A stretch of 64,000 bases of DNA, taken from contig JAMQCR010000001.1 of assembly GCA_023702235.1 (NCBI GenBank), positions 3,038,001 through 3,102,000 of the forward strand. Direction: 5' to 3'. Made by a program: the position numbers and the translations under genes. A model generated the notes under the pieces. That model was not told where the DNA came from. It saw only the letters and a program-made list of their open reading frames with translations, and ran no database searches. This DNA comes from Neobacillus pocheonensis. GTDB lineage: Bacteria; Bacillota; Bacilli; Bacillales; Cytobacillaceae. This document shows, piece by piece, positions 27,707-37,047 of the stretch (position 1 is its first letter; the number at the start of each line of letters is the position of its first letter).

Positions 27707-28996
27707 CTAGTTCAATCGGCATATCTTTGGGTTTTCAATTAATTGTTTGAAGCGGTTCGTAAAGGCAACGGCAGTAGCACCGTCCGCAACGCGGTGGTCA
27801 AACGCCATCGACATTGTCATTATGGAGCGAATCGCAATCTCATCATTTTCCATGACTACTGGCATTTTTTTCGTCTTATGAAACGCAATTAACCCGGTTT
27901 CCGGATGATTAATAATCGGAGTAGCACCGATGCTTCCTAAAGGACCTACATTGCTGATTGTAAATGTGCCGCCTCTCAAATCTGTTGGCGTCAGTTTGTC
28001 CTCTTGCGCTTTTTTCGTTAATTCTTTAAGTTTGTCATGAATTTGGCGAACGGATAATTTATCAGCATGATGAATGACAGGCACAATTAAGCCGTCTTTT
28101 GTATCTGTAGCAATTCCAATGTTATATTCTTTTTCTAACCGAATCACTTCGTTATCTTCATCAAGCTTCGCGTTGAATACAGGAAATTGTTTTAATGCCA
28201 CCGCGATAGCTTTTATAAAGAATGCAACAGCTGAAACATTCATATTCATTTCTTTTAAATCGTTTCGATAGATAAGTAGCTCGGTTAAATCCGCCTCTTC
28301 AAAATGTGTCACATGAGGAATTGTATAAAATGATTGGGTCATTTTCTTTGCAATTTGCTTGCGGCGTCCTCTAAATGGAATCACATCTTCTTCTTTTGTT
28401 TCTTTTACGTTCTGTACGTCCTGCTTTTGAATCTCTTGTTCTGGTTCTGTCTTTTCTTCGATCACTTTATCGGAAATCGCTTTCATTTCTTCAGAAGACT
28501 GGATCTCATCTCGTTTTTTAACAAAGGTGTATAGATCTTCTACTGTGATTCGCCCAAATGTGCCAGTACCTGTTACTTCGTTAATATCTACACGAAACTC
28601 GCGCGCGATTTTTCGCGTGTAAGGTGCCGCAATGATGAATCTTTTTTCACCTTTATTCTCAGCTGGTGCTTGTTGCTGCGGTTGTGTTGTTGACGTCTCA
28701 GTTTTCTTAGGAGCGGCTTCTTCGAGTCTCTTTTCCATTGCTGGAACTGCCGATTTTCCAGCTTCCGTTTCCAGTACAAGGATCGTAGTACCGACGGAAA
28801 CCGTGGTACCACTATCTACAACAATGTTCTTAACTTTTCCACAGCCTGGTGAAGGAAGCTCAGCCACCATTTTATCTGTTTGTACTTCTACCAGCGGCTG
28901 GTCAACCTTAACCGTATCTCCCACCTTTACGAAATAGTGAATAATTTCTCCCTCTGTCATTCCTTCACCTATATCATGAAGTTTTACTTCAACCAA
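27707..28996 (-). CDS. 2-oxoacid dehydrogenase complex E2 (dihydrolipoyl acyltransferase)
   Basis: 429 residues in the classic order: one lipoyl domain (1-75, lipoyl Lys in EVQTDKMVAEL), a Glu/Lys/Pro-rich linker, a peripheral-subunit binding domain (AAPYTRKIAREFRVDINEVTGTG, ~115-155), and the catalytic domain (from ~205) ending with the active-site motif DHRVADGA. It transfers the acyl group from E1-bound lipoamide to CoA. The order E1alpha-E1beta-E2 on this strand is a standard operon; E3 is not in the window. Similar to BkdB/PdhC-type proteins; substrate is inferred from neighbours (phenylpyruvate or branched-chain 2-oxoacids). Confidence 0.85.
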   Translation of the reverse strand: MVEVKLHDIGEGMTEGEIIHYFVKVGDTVKVDQPLVEVQTDKMVAELPSPGCGKVKNIVVDSGTTVSVGTTILVLETEAGKSAVPAMEKRLEEAAPKKTETSTTQPQQQAPAENKGEKRFIIAAPYTRKIAREFRVDINEVTGTGTFGRITVEDLYTFVKKRDEIQSSEEMKAISDKVIEEKTEPEQEIQKQDVQNVKETKEEDVIPFRGRRKQIAKKMTQSFYTIPHVTHFEEADLTELLIYRNDLKEMNMNVSAVAFFIKAIAVALKQFPVFNAKLDEDNEVIRLEKEYNIGIATDTKDGLIVPVIHHADKLSVRQIHDKLKELTKKAQEDKLTPTDLRGGTFTISNVGPLGSIGATPIINHPETGLIAFHKTKKMPVVMENDEIAIRSIMTMSMAFDHRVADGATAVAFTNRFKQLIENPKICRLN

Positions 28997-29008
28997 TGTT
29001 TTCCCCTC

Positions 29009-30030
29009 CTAGAAATGCACAACTTTTTCGATTGCTTTTAATACTCGCTGGGGTGTTGGTAAATAATGTTCTTCCAGCGCAAATAATGGAACCGGTACAT
29101 CAAAACCTGTTACCCGTTCAATTGGAGATTTCATGTACAGAAACGATGTATCATTAATAATCGAAATAATATCATTGCCAACTCCGCCTGTTTCATGGGC
29201 TTCATGAACAATAACCGCACGACCGGTCTTTTGAACGGATTCTGCGATGATCTCTTTATCAATTGGATAAAGGGTACGTAAATCAATGACATCACATGTA
29301 ATGCCGTTTTTTTCGGCCTGTTCAACTGCTTTCATTGCTACTAGTACCATCGCTCCCCATGCGATAACAGTAACGTCATCTCCCTCTTTAAGCCTTTTCC
29401 CTTTTCCGATTTCAACCACATATTTTCCTTCCGGAACCTCTTCACGGTTTGCACGGTAGATTCTCATTGACTCTAAAAATAAGACTGGATCCGGGTCTGC
29501 GATTGCTGCGATAAGCAGACCTTTTGCATCGTAAGCAGAAGACGGGCATACAACTTTAATTCCGGGCATATGAGTGAACAATGCTTCCACACTGTCTGAG
29601 TGAACTTCCGGAGCACGGATACCTGCACCGTATGGAGCGCGGATAACCATTGGAACCGAATAGGTTCCCATCGTTCGCATACGAATTCGTGATGCGTGTG
29701 TCATGATCTGTTCATACGCCGGATAAATAAATCCAAGGAACTGCATTTCCACTACAGGTTTGAATCCATTGACCGCCAATCCGATAGATGCTCCGATAAT
29801 CCCCGCTTCGCTCAGCGGTGTATCAATAATGCGATCTTCCCCGAATTGTTCTTGCAAACCCTCTGTAGCCCGGAATACTCCCCGTTTTTACCGATATCTT
29901 CTCCAAGTAAAAGGACTCGTTCATCCTCTTCTAACATCGTTCGCAACCCATCCGTTACAGCCTGGACAAGTGTTAGCTTGTTAGCTTTTGTGGTATTACT
30001 TTCTACCGGTCTCTCCATACTAATGATCAT
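29009..30030 (-). pseudogene. 2-oxoacid dehydrogenase E1 beta subunit, frame broken
   Basis: Thiamin-diphosphate E1 beta (transketolase pyrimidine and C-terminal domains), ~340 residues when joined. N-terminal part KLTLVQAVTDGLRTMLEEDE, LLLGEDIGKNG; then after a frame change LQEQFGEDRIIDTPLSEAGI, VEMQFLGFIYPAYEQI, IRAPYGAGIRAPEVHSDS, EAHETGGVGNDI. The break is in a GGGG run near 29886: one added G gives KNGGVFRATEGLQ. The break is not at GGCC. Start 30030 overlaps the E1 alpha stop by four bases, so translation is coupled. Works with E1 alpha to decarboxylate the 2-oxoacid. Confidence 0.88.
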
Positions 30031-31097
30031 CGAGCTTCCCCTCCGATTAATTGAAGATACTGTTCTTTTTGTTTAGCAATGGTCCAAGTCGGCTTTTCAA
30101 ATACATAATCGAACAAATCATTGACATTCGGTTTTGGAAAGCTTTCCATGTCTTTAACCGCCTGTTCCACTTCGCTTGCGGTTTCTTCTTTGACCTTCGT
30201 CACCCATTCCTCGTCCCAGAAGCCGTTTGACTTCATATAGCGCTCCACACGAAGAAGTGGATCCCGATTTTCTCGAATTACGTCGCTGTCTGATTGATTG
30301 CGGTATTTAGTCGGATCATCTGCCGTTGTATGGGCACCATATCTCCATGTTATTGCTTCAATTAAAGTTGGGTTTTCTCCATTTCGGGCGCGTTCAAGCC
30401 CTTTCATTGTTTGAAAATAAACAGCAAATATATCATTTCCATCAATACGGACACCTGGCATATCATAAGCGAGTGCTTTTTGTGCAATCGTTTCGGAATT
30501 CATTTGCTTTTCAATCGGCACTGAAATGGCAAAGCCGTTATTTTGATTAAAGAAGATAGCCGGTGCTTGAAATACACTGGCAAAGTTCAACCCTTCATGG
30601 AAATCGCCCTCTGAAGTGGCTCCATCGCCAAAATAAGCAATCGCTGCATTTTTCGTTCCTTTTCTTTTTTCCGCCATCGCCGCCCCTGCTGCATGCGGGA
30701 TTTGAGTAGCGATTGGAACGGCAGGAGGAAATATCTTTTTCCCATTTTCAGGCACACACCCTCAACACGGCCTTTTCCAATATAAATACGTACGGGCCAT
30801 GCTGGCACCAAATGTTAACGTGGCACCGTGGTCACGATAGGTTGGGAACACCCAATCATCTTTTTCAAGCGCCAGTGCACTTCCAACTTGAGAGGCTTCC
30901 TGGCCCTCAAACGGTGCGTATGTCCCAAGTCTTCCTTGACGCTGCAAACTAATGGCTTTTCGGTCAAAGGTACGAATGCGAACCATATTATAGTAGAATT
31001 TTTTAACAAGCTCTTCTGTTATTTCATCTTTGTACTGTTCATTTATTAAAAGGCCGTTTTCATCGACGATTTGAAATATTGGAAATTTTGAAGTCAT
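30027..31097 (-). pseudogene. 2-oxoacid dehydrogenase E1 alpha subunit, in-frame stop/compensating indels
   Basis: ~357-residue TPP-dependent E1 alpha. N-terminal part contains RIRTFDRKAISLQRQGRLGT and YAPFEGQEASQVG; the second part has the TPP-binding motif GDGATSEGDFHEGLN...NNGFAIS and YGAHTTADDPTKYR. The two parts are in the same frame but separated by a TGA at ~30757-30760: the segment tggaaaaggccgtgttgag reads YWKGRVEG when shifted by one at GGCC (30769-30772) and must shift back before CVPENGKK. Pyruvate, branched-chain and aromatic 2-oxoacids are all possible substrates for the family. Confidence 0.85.
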
Positions 31098-31127
31098 CTC
31101 ATCACCTCATTAATAGAAATTTCATTT

Positions 31128-32267
31128 TTATTTACGAATATCCCATTTAGGACGCTTTGTATGAGTGAAAAAGCTATTTTGCTTTTTGCGGTCTTCCATA
31201 CGTTTTTCACAAAGACGGTTAGCTGCTTGGATGGTCGTAATAGAATCTAGCTCTGCTTGTTTGTAAACTTCCAATAGCGAAGTGTAAATGGATCTTGTTT
31301 TCGTTAACACACGCTCTTTATTGTAGTTGTATAGTTCATCAGCTACCTGAATTAAACCGCCAGCATTTACGATGTAATCAGGTGCATATAAAATTCCTTT
31401 TTGTTTCAGCACTTCTCCGTGCTTTTCCAAAAGAAGCTGATTGTTAGCTGATCCAACCACTGCTTTTACTTTTAACTGTTCGATCGTTTCATCGTTAATA
31501 ATTCCGCCGAAAGCACATGGAACGAACACATCTGCCTTTACTGAATACACCTCATCTTGACTTATTAGGCGAGCGATGCATCCTAGTTGTTTCGCACGTT
31601 CTTGAATGGCTTTAACCGCTCCTTTATTGATATCGCTTACATATAAATCAGCGCCAGCTTCAAGCAATTGTTCGGCTACTTTGTACCCTACTTTCCCAAG
31701 ACCTTGGATAATGTATGTTTTGCCTGAAAGATCTTCTGTACCAAAGGCGACTTTATTTGTTGCTTTTAAGCCGTAAATGACTCCAAGCGCGGTCGGAACT
31801 GATGAATCACCGCCTCCCCCGTACGCTTCAGGAATTCCTACGATACAGTTCGTTTCTTTTGAAGCATGGATGAAATCATCAATTGAAGTTCCCATATCTG
31901 TGCCGGTATAAAAACGGCCGTTTAAAGAATCTACAAACTGACCGAAGGCTCTAAACAAAGCCGGTGTTTTATCAGTTGCAGGGTCACCGATAATCACCGC
32001 TTTTCCTCCTCCGAAGTCTACATCAGCAGCTGCACATTTATATGTCATCCCTTTTGATAAACGAAGTACATCTTCCAATGCTTCATCCATCGTCCGATAC
32101 GGGCGCATGCGGCAGCCTCCCAATGCCGGACCGAGTATTGTATTATGGATGGCGATAATTGCTTTTAGCCCTGTTGACGGGTCATTGCAAAAAACGATTT
32201 GCTCATGTTCATGCATTTTTTCAATAACTGTTTCTGTTGGCTGTGCGGATTGTTTTATCACATTCAT
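31128..32267 (-). CDS. pdh: Phenylalanine dehydrogenase
   Basis: 379 residues, Glu/Leu/Phe/Val dehydrogenase superfamily. Features that point to phenylalanine rather than leucine dehydrogenase are the overall match to Bacillus PheDH and the C-terminal [20 protein letters not shown] tail. Catalytic segment [19 protein letters not shown] supplies the catalytic lysines; NAD fold has [20 protein letters not shown] and [10 protein letters not shown] follow. It would oxidatively deaminate Phe to phenylpyruvate with NAD+. It heads the E1/E2 operon (30-base gap to E1 alpha), with GGGGGAA before the ATG, and a cre-like box lies just upstream. Confidence 0.85.
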   Translation of the reverse strand: MNVIKQSAQPTETVIEKMHEHEQIVFCNDPSTGLKAIIAIHNTILGPALGGCRMRPYRTMDEALEDVLRLSKGMTYKCAAADVDFGGGKAVIIGDPATDKTPALFRAFGQFVDSLNGRFYTGTDMGTSIDDFIHASKETNCIVGIPEAYGGGGDSSVPTALGVIYGLKATNKVAFGTEDLSGKTYIIQGLGKVGYKVAEQLLEAGADLYVSDINKGAVKAIQERAKQLGCIARLISQDEVYSVKADVFVPCAFGGIINDETIEQLKVKAVVGSANNQLLLEKHGEVLKQKGILYAPDYIVNAGGLIQVADELYNYNKERVLTKTRSIYTSLLEVYKQAELDSITTIQAANRLCEKRMEDRKKQNSFFTHTKRPKWDIRK

Positions 32268-32298
32268 TACGATTCCCCCATTATCACTATGAATATAT

Positions 32299-32315
32299 TA
32301 GAAAACGCTTACAAA
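32299..32315. promoter_or_regulatory. Candidate cre (CcpA) site upstream of phenylalanine dehydrogenase
   Basis: TAGAAAACGCTTACAAA matches WTGNAARCGNWWWCAWW with one mismatch and lies 31-47 bases upstream of the dehydrogenase start. It suggests glucose repression of the operon. Confidence 0.5.
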
Positions 32316-32344
32316 AAAGAGAAAAAACAAAGACTTTTCTCCTG

Positions 32345-32740
32345 TTAACGGATGGACTGACGAAGTTTTGTTTCGATTTCCCTTTTCGGTAAAATGACTT
32401 GTTTGACTTCTCCTTCTCCAATGACCATCTCTTCGTTTCGAACCTCCACTTTGGTAACGATTACATTATTTTGAATATCCGTTACAGTAGCAGTAACTGT
32501 TACAATAGAACCTTCTGCAGTCGGTGCGATATGTTTGACGGATACAGCTCCACCGATTCCTTCTTCCTCATCCTCTAAATACGGTAAAATAATTTTCCTG
32601 GATGCCCATTCCATATGATAAACCATGGAAACTGTTGAATACGCTGGATGGACGACTTTCCCCTCAAACCGGGCAAACATTTCAGGTGTTACCACTGCAA
32701 TTACAGCTGCAGTATCCCCCACTTGCATCCCACTTTTCAT
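32345..32740 (-). CDS. Hot-dog fold thioesterase (FlK-like)
   Basis: 131 residues, a single hot-dog domain. VVHPAYSTVSMVYHMEWASRKII, GIGGAVSVKHIAPTAEGSIV and VTVTATVTDI resemble the fluoroacetyl-CoA thioesterase FlK and related uncharacterised thioesterases, in which Thr, Glu and His in these segments form the active site; here the T-x-S, E and H are in the right places. It is the first gene downstream of the Lrp regulator divergent region and upstream of phenylalanine dehydrogenase, so it may hydrolyse a stalled phenylacetyl- or phenylpyruvate-derived thioester. Substrate inferred from context only. Confidence 0.7.
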   Translation of the reverse strand: MKSGMQVGDTAAVIAVVTPEMFARFEGKVVHPAYSTVSMVYHMEWASRKIILPYLEDEEEGIGGAVSVKHIAPTAEGSIVTVTATVTDIQNNVIVTKVEVRNEEMVIGEGEVKQVILPKREIETKLRQSIR

Positions 32741-32987
32741 TTCCTTCCTCCTTTGAAAAGGTTAATAAAGTGTTTCATATAAACTCATAATTTGCTAAAT
32801 ATCTTAATCTTTGTTTGTCACCATGTCTTTTCCTTATTTAATTATTGTGAAAATTTTGTCTGCATTAATAATAATAAGGTATAATTAAATCGATTAACAT
32901 ATCAAATTGCATAAATTTTTAGCATTAAGCATTATATTTTGCATAAGTTTTTTGTATTTTAACTTCATTTTAAAAGGAGACCATTTT

Positions 32988-33440
32988 ATGGATCAATTAG
33001 ATATTCGTCTTCTTGAAATTCTTCAAATGGACGGACGTATTTCAATAAGTGAATTATCGAAGAAATTATCCCTTAGTCGTCCCAGTATTACGGAGCGTCT
33101 AAAACGGTTGCAAGAGAAGGAGATTATCGAAGGATTCAATGCACGAGTATCTCCCAAAGCAATTGGACTGGATGTAATTGTTTATATTCAGGTAAGTGAA
33201 ATCAAGTTATTTTCTTATATAGAATTCGAGAAATGGATTATGGGAGACCCTGATATCTTCGAGTGTCATAGGTTAACGGGTTCTGTTAGCTATTTGCTTA
33301 AGGCAGCCGTTACCGGTATGGAACATCTAAGTAAACTTATAGATCGGTTAACCCCTTATGGAAATCTTAATACATCAATCGTTTTATCATCACCGGTCTC
33401 TTTTCGTTGCATCACTCCCCATTCCACTGAAGAAGAATAA
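32988..33440 (+). CDS. Lrp/AsnC family transcriptional regulator
   Basis: 150 residues. N-terminal helix-turn-helix LDIRLLEILQMDGRISISEL SKKLSLSRPSITERLKRLQEKEII (residues ~3-50), then a RAM/AsnC ligand-binding domain (VYIQVSEI, CHRLTGSVSYLLKAAV). ATG 32988 follows AAAGGAGA. It is divergent from the thioesterase-phenylalanine dehydrogenase-E1-E2 operon and so probably senses an amino acid (Phe or a branched chain) and controls that operon. It converges with paaI and is followed by a strong terminator. Confidence 0.85.
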   Translation: MDQLDIRLLEILQMDGRISISELSKKLSLSRPSITERLKRLQEKEIIEGFNARVSPKAIGLDVIVYIQVSEIKLFSYIEFEKWIMGDPDIFECHRLTGSVSYLLKAAVTGMEHLSKLIDRLTPYGNLNTSIVLSSPVSFRCITPHSTEEE

Positions 33441-33530
33441 AAAGTAAAGACGCGCTAAAAGAGTTTAAATTATAATTATTTAAGAACAAAAAATTTAATT
33501 TTATCGATTGTTTCACCGGAAGTTTCGAAA

Positions 33531-33585
33531 CAAGAATAGCAGCCAAAGCTTCTTAAATTAGCTCTTGGCTGCTATTCTTGTTTCC
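33531..33585. terminator. Strong bidirectional terminator between lrp and paaI
   Basis: caagaatagcagccaa (33531-33546) / ttggctgctattcttg (33565-33580), perfect 16-bp arms. The remaining sequence 33441-33667 has no gene. Confidence 0.8.
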
Positions 33586-33667
33586 TTGGATTTACTGGAA
33601 TAAAAATCAATGGAATTCTCTTTGGAATCAACGCCAAAGTATAAGTACATCCACTGCTCTGTCATTT

Positions 33668-34113
33668 TTATTCAACAGGAACAAAATAATGGTTTTTACG
33701 ATAAACCAATGCTTCCATTGAAGCTAAAAGCTCTCCATCACTTTCTACTCGAATTTTATACCATGCAGTACGATTATTTCGTTTCTCTTCTACAGCTATG
33801 CCTTTAGGCGTGATCCTTTTCTGCCAGGAGCCATAAAGTTAATATTTGTTGATAATCCGACAGAAGTTTTTCCATAAGAATTACTGGCTGCCGCAAAGAC
33901 ATAATCAGCTAAAGAAAAGAGGATTGCTCCATGGACAGTGCCATGTGAGTTTAACATATGATCCTTTATATCTAATTCAGCAGTTGCAGTACCTTCTCCC
34001 ATCTCTATTAATTTCATACCAAGAAACTGGGCAAAAGGTTCTTGCTTGAATGTATCAAAAATTTGCTTGTAATACAGTTGATGGACATCCTGTTCAGTCA
34101 TATTTGTTTTCAT
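33668..34113 (-). pseudogene. paaI: PaaI hydroxyphenylacetyl-CoA thioesterase, frame broken near the C-terminus
   Basis: Hot-dog thioesterase that releases CoA from stalled phenylacetate-pathway thioesters. The catalytic segment is MLNSHGTVHGAILFSLADYVFA with the conserved Asn/Asp and HGxxHG. As sequenced it stops at 33796 after FMAPGRKGSRLKA. Adding one C at 33799-33801 restores GGCC and the frame IAVEEKRNNRTAWYKIRVESDGELL, ending at 33668 with PVE and ~148 residues, the family length. It is the last gene of the paa run. Probably intact in life. Confidence 0.85.
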
Positions 34114-34131
34114 AGTGATTCCCCCTGCAAT

Positions 34132-35097
34132 TTATTTTGAAGTGAAAGCTGCAAAATCTTTTGCCGATCTACTAATGTGGATCTTGGCTTCCTCAATCAT
34201 ACTGTCCAACAACTCTTTCACACTAGGAATGCATGAAATCAACCCTGCTACTTGTCCACTATTAATAAATCCATTTTCTAAGTCCCCTAAAACAGCTCCC
34301 ATGACGTGCTGCTTTTCAGAAGTCATCTCAATATATTCTTCTAAAGTCATCCCTTGGTCTTCTGTTTTAAGCAGTTTCTGTGCGTAAGGGGTCTTTAACA
34401 TCCTTCGTACACGCCCTACAGAACGACCTACAATAACAGTATCGGTGTCATTTGCATGGATCAAATTTTGTTTATATGTGTCATGAAAAGGTGCCTCCTT
34501 AGTGGCAATCAGGCGTGTACCTATTTGTACACCACTGGCTCCCAGCATCAATGCGGCTGCCAGTCCTTTTCCATCGCCGACTCCTCCTGCAGCAAGCACA
34601 GGCACTTTGACTCTCTCAACAATCTGTGGAATGAGCGTGAATGTTGTAAGTTCAAGGCTGGAATTAATCCCTGCTGCCTCATATCCTTCTGCCACCAAAA
34701 GGTCAGCCCCTGCTTCTTCTGCCTTTTTGGCATGTTTTACAGAAGCTATTACTGCAATCACAGTTATACCATGTTCATGAAGCATCCGAATATGGGGAGC
34801 AGGATTCCCCGCGGATAATGATACAATCGGAATCTTATATTTTATAACCAAATTCAACATATCCGTTAAAAAATGTGTAACATTAATAGGGATATTTAAA
34901 GCAAATGGCTTGTTGGTTCTCAATTTCGTTTCTAGAATAATTTTCTCTACTTCATCGGGTGTCATGGTACCACATCCAATCGTTCCCAATCCCCCCGCTT
35001 CTGATACAGCCGCCGTAAGTGCCGCATTGCTAATGTTTCCCATGCCTCCCTGAATGATAGGATATTTAATATTTAATTGATTAGTTACATGTTTCAT
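34132..35097 (-). CDS. Nitronate monooxygenase family flavoprotein
   Basis: 321-residue FMN-dependent NMO/FabK-like enzyme. PIIQGGMGNISNAALTAAVSEAGGLG, AGNPAPHIRMLHEHG, EAGADLLVAEGYEAAG and VLAAGGVGDGKGLAAALMLGASGVQIGTR form the TIM-barrel flavin site. Members oxidise propionate-3-nitronate or reduce enoyl-ACP; there is no fatty acid cluster here, so nitronate monooxygenase is the default name, but the real substrate may be an aromatic intermediate given its place between paaI and paaX. Starts with ATG at 35097. Confidence 0.75.
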   Translation of the reverse strand: MKHVTNQLNIKYPIIQGGMGNISNAALTAAVSEAGGLGTIGCGTMTPDEVEKIILETKLRTNKPFALNIPINVTHFLTDMLNLVIKYKIPIVSLSAGNPAPHIRMLHEHGITVIAVIASVKHAKKAEEAGADLLVAEGYEAAGINSSLELTTFTLIPQIVERVKVPVLAAGGVGDGKGLAAALMLGASGVQIGTRLIATKEAPFHDTYKQNLIHANDTDTVIVGRSVGRVRRMLKTPYAQKLLKTEDQGMTLEEYIEMTSEKQHVMGAVLGDLENGFINSGQVAGLISCIPSVKELLDSMIEEAKIHISRSAKDFAAFTSK

Positions 35098-35200
35098 TTT
35101 TTCGCCTCCCCTTACTAATAATGTTATAATAGAAGTAAAATAAAAACAATTATGAAAATGAAATGGGGAATAAAAATGCTAATTTCCCACAAATAAAAAG

Positions 35201-35227
35201 ATTCCTAGGAGCATAGCTCCTAGGAAT
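35201..35227 (-). terminator. paaX terminator
   Basis: attcctaggagc (35201-35212) / gctcctaggaat (35216-35227), perfect arms; T-rich tail on the minus strand; the paaX stop lies in the arm. Confidence 0.85.
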
Positions 35228-36104
35228 TTTCACTGATTAAAGGATGGTCGGAAGCATCATATGATTGATCTTTAAACCGAAGATCATTATCTTCCTGAAA
35301 GACTTCCTCAAAGAAACGATTAGCAGGCTCAGCTAACATTTTGTAATATTGATTGAATAACAAAGCCGCATGATTGCCGCTCCAGCGTGAAGGCAGTAGC
35401 TCTTTCGGCAATCCAGGATCGATAAATAGAAATTTCCGATACTCATGGACGATATTAGTTCTCTCCACAAAACATTCTGCATCGGTCATCTCTCCTCTTT
35501 GCATAATGCTTTGATTTACGATATATTTCTGGCTGTAAGTCGAGATAAATTGCTCATACTTTTCTTTAATATCTGCTAATGACCAGCCTTTCTCTACAAG
35601 TGATTGACTTTCTTTTAGGCCTTTATATTCCGATAGGAAGAAATCGACAAACGCCTTTATATCGTATTTGTCGATTAGGAGCTCAACTTCCTTTTCTAAG
35701 TTGTTAGGAGATATCCAGCAGCCGCTGGAAAAACTTCCAAAACCGCTCCAATGAAGCTCTTTTCTAAATTCATCGCGAATTTGTCTCTTTTCTTCCGGAA
35801 TAGTGTACATTAAAATTCTCCACTTTCCATCCCATTCATGGGGATTCAATTTAAAAATTCTTCGCCGCCTCTTCCATTCGATTGGCACCACGAGCGGTAA
35901 GGAAATAAAAGCTTTTATTTCCTTTTTCTCTGACTGAATCCACCCTTGTTTCAGCATTCGAGAAACAGCTACACGAACAGCCTGTTCGTTATGCCCAAAT
36001 TCTTTTAACAGACGTATTAGACTACCAATCCAAATTTTATTCCCATAATGACGAATATAATCGCCATAAATCGTAAAGATCATTGATTGCGTGTTTGTGC
36101 TCAT
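35220..36104 (-). CDS. paaX: PaaX phenylacetate-operon repressor with a hidden out-of-frame patch
   Basis: 294 residues, the length of PaaX, a GntR-like repressor released by phenylacetyl-CoA. Winged-helix N-terminus MIFTIYGDYIRHYGNKIWIG and AVRVAVSRMLKQGW, then the PaaX core FKLNPHEWDGKWRILMYTIPEEKRQIRDEFR and GFGSFSSGCWISP. Residues ~58-80 (KEIKAFISLPLVVPIEWKRR) do not look like PaaX; reading that stretch one frame away gives KKGNKSFYFLTARGANRMEEAA, exactly the expected wing. So two indels (near 35930 and 35866) cancel each other and leave an intact-looking gene with a scrambled wing. Autoregulated family; sits after the paa genes. Confidence 0.85.
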   Translation of the reverse strand: MSTNTQSMIFTIYGDYIRHYGNKIWIGSLIRLLKEFGHNEQAVRVAVSRMLKQGWIQSEKKEIKAFISLPLVVPIEWKRRRRIFKLNPHEWDGKWRILMYTIPEEKRQIRDEFRKELHWSGFGSFSSGCWISPNNLEKEVELLIDKYDIKAFVDFFLSEYKGLKESQSLVEKGWSLADIKEKYEQFISTYSQKYIVNQSIMQRGEMTDAECFVERTNIVHEYRKFLFIDPGLPKELLPSRWSGNHAALLFNQYYKMLAEPANRFFEEVFQEDNDLRFKDQSYDASDHPLISENS

Positions 36105-36206
36105 CGATAACTCACTCTTTCTTTTTACACAGTCCGTTTATGTTTTACTGTGAGGCGTAAAGGAACTTATTATTATCATATCTGATATTTCTTAATTTTT
36201 ACAACA

Positions 36207-36981
36207 CTATTTTCCCGTAAAATTAGGAGTCCTGCGCTCACTAAAAGCTCTTAAAGCCTCTAGACGGTCTTCTGTAGATATCGTTAACTCATAGGCTTTT
36301 GACTCTATATATAGTCCGGTTTGCAAGTCTACGTTTATTCCTTGATTAATAGCATACTTCGCTTGCCTTAAAGCAACAGGGCCATTGTTCATCATTTCTG
36401 TCGCAAACTGTTCACAAGAACTCATTAACTCTTCTTTCTTTACAACTCTTGTAAGTATTCCCCATTCATAAGCTACTGTAGTAGAGATCTTTCTTGCTGA
36501 AAAAATTAGTTCCTTAGCTTTTGCTTCACCAATTAGTCGTGGTAAGCGTTGCGTACCACCTGCCCCTGGAATTATGCCAGCTTGTCTCTGTAAGGCCCAA
36601 CATCGCTTCCTCTACAGCAATAGGAAAGTCACATACCAGCATGAGCTCAAAACCTCCACCAAATGCATAACCGTTTACCGCTGCAATCGTTGGCTGCGGA
36701 AGTGAGGCAATACTGTTAAATACATCTCGTATCGCCTTTACGTTTCTTCTTACTTGAGTTTCTGTTAAGGTTTTACGTTCTTTTAAATCAGCACCTGCAC
36801 TAAAAGCTTTCTCACCCGCGCCTGTAAAAATAACTACTCTCACTTCCGAATCTAGTTCAATAGAATCTATCACTTCTTGTAACTGCTTTAATGTTTCATA
36901 ATCGAAACAATTTAATACATCAGGACGATTGATTGTAACATACGCTATATTATTTTCTATTCTATATAAAATACGGGGCAC
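36207..36981 (-). pseudogene. Enoyl-CoA hydratase/isomerase, frame broken
   Basis: ~258-residue crotonase. First frame: AYVTINRPDVLNCFDYE, FSAGADLKERK (oxyanion hole), IAAVNGYAFGGGFELML (second oxyanion and active-site Gly). After a frame change near 36563 the other frame reads IIPGAGGTQRLPRLIGEAKAKELIFSA, RKISTTVAYEWGILTRVV and ends PNFTGK. Acid/base residues of the crotonase site should be the Glu in LTETSL and GAGG region. Similar to methylglutaconyl-CoA or phenylacetate-pathway hydratases; third crotonase of this cluster. Break site is acaagctggcata; two bases appear missing. Confidence 0.8.
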
Positions 36982-37047
36982 TTTCTACACTCCTTTTTAT
37001 TAATAAGAAACCCTTACCCGGCATTTTGCCAAATAAGGGCATTCATT

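Noticed and set aside
28588..28937. Open frames antisense to or overlapping E2
   Set aside because: Shadow of the lipoyl/linker coding region; composition only.
31128..32267. Naming the amino acid dehydrogenase as leucine dehydrogenase
   Set aside because: C-terminal tail and overall sequence resemble Bacillus phenylalanine dehydrogenases, and the context is a phenylacetate cluster; leucine remains a minor alternative.
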